Assembly (NCBI GenBank): GCA_021775835.1
Contig: JAJFHC010000224.1
Location: 1 to 25,838, forward strand
DNA from: Hyphomicrobiales bacterium
Lineage (GTDB): Bacteria; Pseudomonadota; Alphaproteobacteria; Rhizobiales; JAJFHC01
Direction: 5' to 3'
DNA: 25,838 nucleotides
The position numbers were made by a program, and so were the translations under genes. This document shows, piece after piece, positions 19,525-25,838 of this stretch (the stretch's first letter is position 1; every line of letters begins with the position of its first letter). Below the pieces are notes generated by a model that saw nothing but the letters and a program-made list of their open reading frames with translations, did not search any database and had not been told where the DNA came from.

Positions 19525-19562
19525 AAAAAAACGTAGCAAAGTTAAAGTGTTAACGTTTTTTT
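19525..19562 (-). terminator. Terminator-like repeat after the CapK-type ligase gene
   Basis: Seven A followed by CGT (19525-19534) is the exact complement of ACG followed by seven T (19553-19562). A nested GTTAA/TTAAC stem (19541-19545, 19550-19554) lies inside. On the minus strand the hairpin ends in a run of seven T, as expected for an intrinsic terminator about 40 bases after the ligase stop. The symmetry means it could also act on plus-strand transcripts. Confidence 0.6.
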
Positions 19563-19577
19563 GCGGTATTGTGTTGC

Positions 19578-19589
19578 TGTTGCGCAACA
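19578..19589. promoter_or_regulatory. Perfect 12-base palindrome
   Basis: TGTTGCGCAACA is its own reverse complement. It lies 10 bases from the stop codon of the minus-strand ligase gene. Perfect dyads of this size often bind dimeric regulators, but none can be named. It does not match the parS consensus. Confidence 0.25.
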
Positions 19590-19598
19590 TGCAGAAAT

Positions 19599-20966
19599 TT
19601 ACGACACCGGCACTTCGGAGACAAAAAACTGATGTTTTCCGCCGGGTCCTGCCACAATTTGGTCACAATATATGACGTCGACGTCAAAAGGGTGACCAAT
19701 CTTATCCACAAGGCGGCGGCGCAGTCCTTCTTTTTCATCGCGTGTGAGAGGGCGGTAGACGGACAGATGCAATACAATCCGACTCAGCGATTTCTGAATC
19801 AGCTTGAACTGGCGAATCGGCGCGATCTCCGACAATCCGTATTTGGTTGTCTGCGGAAAATGCCGGTCTCCGGATGGCAGGACGATGACATTGTGCACCC
19901 GGCCCATGATCTGCGTCAGGACCGGAAGTCCTCTGCCACAACTGCACGGCGGCCCGACTTGGGCAAGATCACCGATAGAATATCGGATCAACGGCATGGC
20001 GAAATTCGCCAGGTTGGTGACGACCACACGTCCGACTTGTCCGGCCTCGCACGGACGGCCGTTATCATCGAGGACTTCAAGCAGAACACCTTCAGATTGC
20101 ACGTGATAGTGCTCGGTCTCGGGGCATTGCAGGGCGAGGTAACCGGCCTCGCGGCTTGAATACATGTCTTGAATGGGGGCCGCCCAGACGTCCCGGCACA
20201 AATCCCGCAATTCCGGATAGACAACTTCGGACAGAGTCATGACCGACTTCAGGCTGGGGAGTCGCGTGTTCGTCTGTCGTGCCTCCGTCAGGATGGCATA
20301 AAGATTGGAGGGGAAGGTGATGATATATGCCGGGTCCTGGCGTGCCAGCCATTCGAGTTGTTGAGCCGGGGGCGTCTTCATCTGAAGCAAAGCAGCGGGG
20401 CCGTGTGGCGCAAAAACCCGTGCCGAGTCTCCCCAGCCGCTGCCTGCCTGACCATTCGGATAAGCTGCATCCGGATCGTCGGAGTCGCGCAGGCCGGCAA
20501 GTTTTTGCGACATGTCACGGTCATGCCAGACATGGTCGCGCAAGGTGAGCACCTTCCACATGAGATCGTTCAAGGCGGTCCTGGTCACTCTTATGGGCTC
20601 GCCGGTGGACCCGGTGGTTTGAATGACATCCGTTTCGCCGTGGGCAGTCGGTATGGCGTTACTCATCAACTGGTCAGCGTGGCGCTGGATGTCGTGGCGC
20701 TGGAGCAGGGGAATTGACTCCCACATGTCCTGATCCACATTTCCATCCGTCAGGTTCAGTGAGCCAAGTATCGATTTGTAGTAGGGGACCGTTTCGGCCG
20801 CGTGCCGGAGCAGTTCAGTCAGTTGTATGAACTGGTGATGCCGGAGTTTCTCAGGCGTCCACCATTGTGTCTCCTGCAGTTGTCCCAGAATTGACAGGAG
20901 CATTGCGTTGTCGGGATGAGGCACCGCAGGCCACTGGGCGCCAGGCAGGCTTGACAGGGGTATCAT
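19599..20966 (-). CDS. PaaK/CapK-family adenylate-forming enzyme of unknown substrate
   Basis: This 455-residue protein resembles phenylacetate-CoA ligase and CapK-type enzymes. The phosphate-binding loop is QTTGSTGEPIRV (116-127). TFPSNLYAIL lies near 230, the adenylate-binding motif MYSSREAG near 283, and YSIGDLAQVG near 345 replaces the usual YRTGD. A CSCGRGLPVL segment after it resembles the zinc-binding or structural cysteine pair of the family. Such enzymes activate a carboxylate as an acyl-adenylate, then usually transfer it to CoA; the substrate here is unknown. GAGGA seven bases before the ATG supports the start. It sits upstream of the autotransporter on the same strand, but a terminator-like repeat lies between, so a common transcript is uncertain. 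Confidence 0.8.
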   Translation of the reverse strand: MIPLSSLPGAQWPAVPHPDNAMLLSILGQLQETQWWTPEKLRHHQFIQLTELLRHAAETVPYYKSILGSLNLTDGNVDQDMWESIPLLQRHDIQRHADQLMSNAIPTAHGETDVIQTTGSTGEPIRVTRTALNDLMWKVLTLRDHVWHDRDMSQKLAGLRDSDDPDAAYPNGQAGSGWGDSARVFAPHGPAALLQMKTPPAQQLEWLARQDPAYIITFPSNLYAILTEARQTNTRLPSLKSVMTLSEVVYPELRDLCRDVWAAPIQDMYSSREAGYLALQCPETEHYHVQSEGVLLEVLDDNGRPCEAGQVGRVVVTNLANFAMPLIRYSIGDLAQVGPPCSCGRGLPVLTQIMGRVHNVIVLPSGDRHFPQTTKYGLSEIAPIRQFKLIQKSLSRIVLHLSVYRPLTRDEKEGLRRRLVDKIGHPFDVDVIYCDQIVAGPGGKHQFFVSEVPVS

Positions 20967-21043
20967 GACTTCTTCCTCAATGAGGTGATGTATTTGCTGT
21001 TGTGGTGGCCTCTATTCAACGTGCAGATCCGTTCCACGCCCTA

Positions 21044-21541
21044 TCATGCCACGGTGGGTTCCGACAGCCGGTCCTCAATCAGGTCCAGTGCCGCCGTTAC
21101 TGTCCGGCTGCGGACGGCCTGACGGTCAGAACCGCTGAAAAGGCATCTGATATGCGTCGTCGGCTCCTGCGAGCGCGCGCACGCAACGTGCACGAGGCCG
21201 ACAGGTTTGTCCTCAGTACCGCCGCCCGGGCCTGCGACGCCGGTCACAGCCACAGCAACATCGGCCCTCGAATTGGCCAGCGCACCTTCGGCCATGGCCC
21301 GGGCGACCCGCTCACTCACCGCACCATCGGTCTGGATCAGGTCTGGCGCAACATGCAGAAGTTCTGCCTTTGCTTCGTTGGAATAAGTGACAAACCCCCG
21401 TTCGAACACATCGGACGATCCGGCGACATCCGTCAAAGCCGCCGCAATCATGCCGCCTGTGCAGGACTCGGCCGTCACAATTTTGAGGCCGAGGGACCGA
21501 GCGCGCTCAAGAAGCCTGGTCGACTGATCCAGATGATCCAT
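21044..21541 (-). CDS. pncC: CinA C-terminal domain protein, nicotinamide-nucleotide amidohydrolase
   Basis: The 165-residue protein is the stand-alone CinA/PncC domain, which deamidates nicotinamide mononucleotide to nicotinate mononucleotide in NAD recycling. The motifs are TAESCTGGMIAAALTDVAGSS (from about residue 23), GFVTYSNEAKAELL near 49 and VAVAVTGVAGPGGGTEDKPVG near 95. The N-terminal molybdopterin-binding-like domain of full-length CinA is absent, as in many proteobacteria. AAGGAGA before the start at 21541 is a strong ribosome binding site. The gap to the ispDF stop is 12 bases on the same strand, so the two are probably one operon. Confidence 0.93.
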   Translation of the reverse strand: MDHLDQSTRLLERARSLGLKIVTAESCTGGMIAAALTDVAGSSDVFERGFVTYSNEAKAELLHVAPDLIQTDGAVSERVARAMAEGALANSRADVAVAVTGVAGPGGGTEDKPVGLVHVACARSQEPTTHIRCLFSGSDRQAVRSRTVTAALDLIEDRLSEPTVA

Positions 21542-21553
21542 AACGGTTCTCCT

Positions 21554-22759
21554 TCAAGATGTTCTGTTGTCGTAGGTGCCTGTGTCCGGGGCAAAGGGCA
21601 ACTTGAGCGATACCGATGCTTGTGCTGCAATGCCTTCACCGCGCCCCGTGAAACCCAACCGTTCAGTGGTTGTTGCCTTGACGCTGATCCGGTCCTGGGA
21701 AACCCCCATGATTTCAGACAGGCGCTGTCGCATCTGGGCAGTGTGGGGGGCGATCTTGGGCGCTTCGCAAATAATCGTCACATCGAGATTGACCAAGGTT
21801 CCGCTGCGTTTTCGCATTAACTCGCAGGCGTGAGACAGGAAGATATCTGACGCCGCTCCCTTCCACTGATCGTCTGAAGGGGGGAAATGCGTGCCTATAT
21901 CGCCGTCGGCGAGCGCGCCATAGAGTGCGTCGGTTGCCGCGTGCATCGCGACGTCGGCATCAGAATGTCCCTTCAGGGATCGGTCGAAGGGGATGCTCAC
22001 GCCACACAAGATCACTGAAGTTCCTGGCTCGAAGGCATGTACATCGAAACCAGTCCCAACCCTGATGTCGACTTCTGTGGTTTTTGACATCAATCGTTGC
22101 TCAGCCTCCCTGAAGTCTTGCGCGGTTGTAAGCTTTGTATTGCCGGGTTCACCATCAATGACGTCGACCGCGAGGCCGGCCCATTCCGCAATCGAAGCGT
22201 CATCCGTGAATTGCGCCGGATTGTCCTTGTGCGCTTGTTCGTGAGCTTTGAGGATCTTCTCATAGGCAAAGCCTTGCGGTGTTTGGGCGGTCCACAACTC
22301 GGTCCGGTCAACAGTGTCGGCGATCTGGTCCTGCTGTACGCGTTTGACGGTTTCCGTCACTCTTAGTGCCGGTATGACGGCGTCGGTTTCTCCAAGTCTT
22401 TCGATGAGACGGTTTAGCAGATCCGGTGTAGGGAACGGCCTGGCGGCGTCGTGAATAAGGACAAGTTCCGGAGGTGAATTTTCCAACGCAGACAGTCCGT
22501 TCAGGACCGACTGTTGACGTGTGTCGCCGCCGGGGACGGGAGGTTCCATCGATTCCCAAAATGGAACGGCAGCACGATAATGCGCGTCATCATCGCAATG
22601 GATGACAACAACGCAGCGGTTTATCGCCGGATGTGTGTCAAATATCTCAAGCGTACGCGCGAGGACGCTGCGGTCGCCCACGTTGCGATATTGCTTCGGC
22701 AGCCCGTCGCCGGCTCTGTGGCCTCGACCGGCCGCGACAATCACGGCGGCTATGCTCAT
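21554..22759 (-). CDS. ispDF: Bifunctional IspD/IspF of the MEP isoprenoid pathway
   Basis: This fusion carries two non-consecutive steps of the methylerythritol phosphate pathway. IspD (residues 1 to about 220) makes CDP-methylerythritol; it has VIVAAGRGHR and LPKQY, with R15 and K22 spaced as in the E. coli enzyme, and LIHDAARPF. IspF (from about 225) makes methylerythritol cyclodiphosphate; its metal site begins FDVHAF (D239, H241) with GHSDADV after it. The fusion is common in alphaproteobacteria. The ATG at 22759 starts exactly at the IspD fold; a TTG at 22777 would add six residues. No strong ribosome binding site precedes it. It is divergent from dusB and followed by pncC. Confidence 0.96.
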   Translation of the reverse strand: MSIAAVIVAAGRGHRAGDGLPKQYRNVGDRSVLARTLEIFDTHPAINRCVVVIHCDDDAHYRAAVPFWESMEPPVPGGDTRQQSVLNGLSALENSPPELVLIHDAARPFPTPDLLNRLIERLGETDAVIPALRVTETVKRVQQDQIADTVDRTELWTAQTPQGFAYEKILKAHEQAHKDNPAQFTDDASIAEWAGLAVDVIDGEPGNTKLTTAQDFREAEQRLMSKTTEVDIRVGTGFDVHAFEPGTSVILCGVSIPFDRSLKGHSDADVAMHAATDALYGALADGDIGTHFPPSDDQWKGAASDIFLSHACELMRKRSGTLVNLDVTIICEAPKIAPHTAQMRQRLSEIMGVSQDRISVKATTTERLGFTGRGEGIAAQASVSLKLPFAPDTGTYDNRTS

Positions 22760-22945
22760 ATCAACGCGACACCACAATTTCTTAAGGACGCCGAAGTACC
22801 GGCAGGGAGGTTATGAATAAATAATCCCGGCGCCGCAAGGCCACCGGCGACGACACGGTTTATGCCGACGAGATTGTTATTGCGGTACAGCCGGGCGATA
22901 CGATAGGTTGCCCGAAATTTGTGCAGCTTTCAGGAAGCCTAAATT

Positions 22946-23959
22946 GTGGGCATCTCAATTGGAACCATAGATATCCCGAGCCCGGTGTTCCTCGCGCCGA
23001 TGTCTGGCGTGACCGATGCACCATTTCGCGAATTGGCGCATGATCACGGTGCAGGTCTTGTTGTCTCCGAGATGGTGGCAAGCCACGAACTCCTGCTGGA
23101 GAAAGAAGAGTCCCTGCTTCGCGCCAAGGCAGCGGCCCGCGTATTTCCCAACGTTGTGCAATTGGCAGGCCGCGAAGCCAAGTGGATGGCGGAGGGCGCG
23201 CGGTTTGCCCGTGATCTGGGCGCCGATATCATCGACATAAACATGGGATGCCCGGCGCGAAAAGTGACAAATGGATTGTCAGGTTCCGCCCTTATGAGGG
23301 ACCTCGACCATGCGGTTGAACTCATTGAGGCGACTGTTGGCGCGGTCGATTGTCCAGTCACATTGAAGATGCGGCTTGGCTGGGACGAAGCCACGCGCAG
23401 TGCGCCTGAATTGGCCCGGCGGGCAGAACTTGCCGGCATCCGGATGGTAACTGTACACGGCCGCACCCGCTGTCAGTTCTACAACGGCATTGCCGATTGG
23501 AAGGCGATTGGCGACGTCAAGAATGCAGTCTCCATTCCGGTCATTGCCAACGGCGATATCTGCACCTACGCCGATGCGACCGACGCGCTCAGACAATCTG
23601 GCGCCGATGGTATCATGATCGGCCGGGGTGCTTATGGCAGGCCCTGGTTTGCGGGCAATGTCGTGCGTTACCTGAAATCCGGACAGAAGCCGGATGAGCC
23701 CGGCCTTCCTGAGCAGTGGAACATCATCTCAAGGCATTATGCCGGCATGCTGGAGCACTACGGCCACGACCAGGGCGTCCGATGCGCGCGCAAACATCTC
23801 GGCTGGTATCTCGAGCACGCGGCAAAACAATGCGATCCCGGTTCAAGGACAGAAGTCAATCAGACCCGCGGGCAGGTGTTTCGGGCGACTGACGGGAATG
23901 AAGTCCTGGATACGCTTGAAGTCTTCTATACGCAGCGGTCTCGGGACCTGGTTGCATGA
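22946..23959 (+). CDS. dusB: tRNA-dihydrouridine synthase DusB (NifR3)
   Basis: This 337-residue flavoprotein reduces uridine to dihydrouridine in tRNA. The N-terminus [17 protein letters not shown] begins the FMN-binding barrel. [13 protein letters not shown] carries the catalytic cysteine C102, and [16 protein letters not shown] and ANGDI line the flavin site. The start is GTG at 22946 with AGGAAG about nine bases upstream. In alphaproteobacteria the gene is known as nifR3, first in the nifR3-ntrB-ntrC operon. That order holds here: its stop overlaps the ntrB start in ATGA. Confidence 0.96.
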   Translation: MGISIGTIDIPSPVFLAPMSGVTDAPFRELAHDHGAGLVVSEMVASHELLLEKEESLLRAKAAARVFPNVVQLAGREAKWMAEGARFARDLGADIIDINMGCPARKVTNGLSGSALMRDLDHAVELIEATVGAVDCPVTLKMRLGWDEATRSAPELARRAELAGIRMVTVHGRTRCQFYNGIADWKAIGDVKNAVSIPVIANGDICTYADATDALRQSGADGIMIGRGAYGRPWFAGNVVRYLKSGQKPDEPGLPEQWNIISRHYAGMLEHYGHDQGVRCARKHLGWYLEHAAKQCDPGSRTEVNQTRGQVFRATDGNEVLDTLEVFYTQRSRDLVA

Positions 23960-25110
23960 ACAGCCTCCTGGAGAAATCTGATCTGCCTGCAAGTGGTCTT
24001 CTGATGGAGGCCGACAGCATCCTGAACGCCTTGCCGCACCCGGTGGTCACGGTGGATACGGAAAACCGCTTATCCTATGCCAATGTTGCAGCGGAAACGT
24101 TCTTTCGCGCCGGTGCCAGCGTCCTGAAGCGCCATCGCATCGATGACTACGTACCGTTCGGCTGTCCGATCCTTTCACTCGTTGCCCAGGTTAGAGAACG
24201 ACAGGCACCTGTAACCGAATATGCCGTCGATCTGGGCACACCGCGAAACGGCGGTGAACGCCTGGCCGACGTTCAGGTGGCGCCGGTGTCGGATAATCCC
24301 GGTTCCGTCCTCGTCATCTTTCAGGAACGCTCTATAGCGCGAAAGATCGACCGCCAACTCACTCATCGCAGCGCTGCCCGTTCCGTGTCGGCCATGGCCG
24401 CTATCCTCGCCCATGAAATAAAAAATCCGCTCTCGGGCATCAGGGGCGCGGCACAACTGCTGGAACCGACAGTCAGCGAGGACGATCGAACACTCACGCA
24501 GTTGATCTGCGATGAGACAGACCGGATCTGTACCTTGGTCGACCGAATGGAGATTTTCAGCGACAGCCGTCCTATTGATCCCGAACCGGTGAACATTCAC
24601 GCCGTGCTGGGGCACGTCAAAACGCTTGCCGCCACCGGATTCGCCCTCAATGTGAAATTTGTTGAAGACTACGATCCGTCCTTGCCGCCTGTGTTGGGGG
24701 ATCGCGACCAACTCATCCAGGTGTTCCTGAACCTTGTGAAGAACGCGGCAGAGGCGGCCACTGCCGAGCGCGGTGAACACGGTGAAATTGTTTTGTCGAC
24801 CGCTTTCCGGCCAGGCGTGCGCCTTTCCATCGCCGGCGCGTCCGACCGCGTCAGTCTGCCTCTCGAGATCTGTATCCGAGATAATGGGGCAGGGGTGGCC
24901 GACGACCTCAGGGAACACCTGTTCGACCCGTTCGTAACCACCAAGATGTCCGGTACCGGACTGGGGCTGGCTCTCGTTGCCAAGATTATCGGCGATCATG
25001 GCGGAATCGTGGAATGTGAAGGTGGCCCGCCGCGCACGACATTCAGGATTCTATTGCCCATGCATAATGCCCTGGTTCCGCAAAAGGCCATGGGAAACAA
25101 GGTATCATGA
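23956..25110 (+). CDS. ntrB: Nitrogen regulation sensor histidine kinase NtrB
   Basis: NtrB is the cytoplasmic kinase/phosphatase for NtrC, controlled by PII protein according to nitrogen status. The 384 residues contain an N-terminal PAS domain (about 15-130), a dimerisation/phosphoacceptor domain with [11 protein letters not shown] (phospho-histidine H153), and an ATPase domain with [12 protein letters not shown] (N box), RDNGAGV (G1) and [12 protein letters not shown] (G2). There are no transmembrane segments, which distinguishes it from NtrY. Overlaps of four bases with both dusB and ntrC indicate translational coupling in one operon. Confidence 0.95.
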   Translation: MNSLLEKSDLPASGLLMEADSILNALPHPVVTVDTENRLSYANVAAETFFRAGASVLKRHRIDDYVPFGCPILSLVAQVRERQAPVTEYAVDLGTPRNGGERLADVQVAPVSDNPGSVLVIFQERSIARKIDRQLTHRSAARSVSAMAAILAHEIKNPLSGIRGAAQLLEPTVSEDDRTLTQLICDETDRICTLVDRMEIFSDSRPIDPEPVNIHAVLGHVKTLAATGFALNVKFVEDYDPSLPPVLGDRDQLIQVFLNLVKNAAEAATAERGEHGEIVLSTAFRPGVRLSIAGASDRVSLPLEICIRDNGAGVADDLREHLFDPFVTTKMSGTGLGLALVAKIIGDHGGIVECEGGPPRTTFRILLPMHNALVPQKAMGNKVS

Positions 25111-25838
25111 GTGGGGAAACTGTCCTTCTCGCCGACGACGATGCAGCCATCAGGACGGTGCTGAACCAAGCCCTCGCAAGGGCCGGATACGCCGTCAGGT
25201 CAACCAGCAATGCTGCAACATTATGGCGTTGGATCAGCGGCGGCGAAGGCGATCTTGTGGTCACCGACGTCGTAATGCCGGACGAAAACGCTTTCGATAT
25301 GCTCCCGCGCATACGCAAACTACGACCCGATCTCCCCATCATCGTGATGAGCGCACAGAACACACTGATGACAGCCATTACCGCGGCGGAACAAGGGGCC
25401 TATGAGTATTTGCCCAAGCCCTTCGACCTGAATGAACTGCTTGCGGTGGTCAATCGGGGCCTCAATCAAAACCGGCAACCGGCGGCCGCCTTGCAAGACG
25501 ACGGCGATGCCGGCCCGGACCGCATGCCGCTGATCGGCCGGTCACAGGCGATGCAGGACATCTACCGGGTTCTCGCAAGGTTGATGCAGACGGATCTCAC
25601 GGTCATGGTGTCTGGCGAGTCAGGGACCGGCAAGGAACTTGTCAGCCGGGCACTGCACGAATACGGCAAACGGCGGAATGGACCTTTCGTTGCGGTCAAC
25701 ATGGCGGCAATTCCGAAAGAACTGATCGAGTCGGAATTGTTTGGACATGAGAAAGGTGCATTCACCGGTGCGGCCAGCCGTTCTGCCGGCAGGTTCGAAC
25801 AGGCAGAAGGAGGAACCCTCTTTCTGGATGAAATCGGC
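25107..25838 (+). CDS. ntrC: Nitrogen regulation response regulator NtrC (truncated by window end)
   Basis: The first 244 codons are present; the frame is open at the right edge. The receiver domain (about 1-120) has the acidic pair D10-D11, phospho-acceptor D54 in VVTDVVMPD and K104 in LPKPFD. The sigma-54 AAA+ domain starts near 142 with Walker A GESGTGKE (170-177), the sigma-54 contact loop GAFTGA (217-222) and Walker B LFLDE (238-242). The C-terminal DNA-binding domain lies outside the window. Phosphorylated NtrC activates sigma-54 promoters of nitrogen-assimilation genes. Rhizobial synteny predicts ntrY-ntrX downstream. Confidence 0.95.
   Translation, partial: MSGETVLLADDDAAIRTVLNQALARAGYAVRSTSNAATLWRWISGGEGDLVVTDVVMPDENAFDMLPRIRKLRPDLPIIVMSAQNTLMTAITAAEQGAYEYLPKPFDLNELLAVVNRGLNQNRQPAAALQDDGDAGPDRMPLIGRSQAMQDIYRVLARLMQTDLTVMVSGESGTGKELVSRALHEYGKRRNGPFVAVNMAAIPKELIESELFGHEKGAFTGAASRSAGRFEQAEGGTLFLDEIG

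Larger units (their letters stand above)
19283..19598. other. 316-base gap between the autotransporter and the CapK-type ligase genes
   Basis: This AT-richer stretch contains no supported gene. It should hold the minus-strand promoter of the autotransporter; the region 19430-19480 is rich in A and T (TTATTAATAAAATAT near 19457), but no clear promoter hexamers can be fixed. It also holds a hairpin at 19301-19320, a terminator-like repeat at 19525-19562 and a 12-base palindrome at 19578-19589, listed separately. Confidence 0.5.

Noticed and set aside
22803..22825. GGGAGG followed by a three-codon frame (ATG AAT AAA TAA) in the ispDF-dusB gap
   Set aside because: The spacing between the purine-rich site and the ATG is only two bases, and the frame encodes three residues. 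A leader-peptide role cannot be supported.
24175..24999. Long open frame antisense to ntrB
   Set aside because: The plus strand has complete PAS, H-box and ATPase motifs and coupled overlaps on both sides, so the antisense frame is a shadow.

Overview
The window comes from an alphaproteobacterium, most likely a marine member of Hyphomicrobiales (Rhizobiales). Three things point there. The core run eno - ftsB - pdhA - pdhB - pdhC - lpd - small membrane protein - lipA - coq10 - cinA/pncC - ispDF - dusB - ntrB - ntrC is the order I remember from rhizobial genomes. The pyruvate dehydrogenase E1 beta subunit carries its own lipoyl domain, and IspD and IspF are fused. A DMSP lyase of the DddP type suggests a marine lifestyle. 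This placement is from memory; no alignment was run.

Layout. Positions 1-4357 are accessory: DddP (211-1548), a YccF-type membrane protein, a GFA-fold zinc protein (minus), a lyase of the dihydrodipicolinate synthase/N-acetylneuraminate lyase superfamily, and the queuosine enzyme QueF (minus). Positions 4358-11854 are central carbon metabolism and division: enolase, FtsB, the complete pyruvate dehydrogenase complex (E1 alpha, lipoyl-E1 beta, E2, E3) and a GlsB/YeaQ-type membrane protein. A minus-strand acyltransferase (11945-13066) lies before lipA, coq10 and a HAD phosphatase. LipA makes the lipoyl groups that PdhB and PdhC need.

From 15419 to 20966 a minus-strand block interrupts the core order. 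It holds a class I methyltransferase with the fold of the protein-lysine methyltransferase/regulatory-domain family, a 707-residue inverse autotransporter with a repetitive, lysine-rich beta-helix passenger, and a PaaK/CapK-type adenylate-forming enzyme. The core resumes with pncC and ispDF (minus), dusB, ntrB and a truncated ntrC that runs off the right edge.

Most interesting points: the pairing of a putative protein-lysine methyltransferase with a lysine-rich surface protein, reminiscent of Rickettsia PKMT/OmpB, and a DddP homologue with every metal ligand and the catalytic aspartate at canonical positions. No tRNA, rRNA, CRISPR array, insertion sequence or phage gene was recognised.
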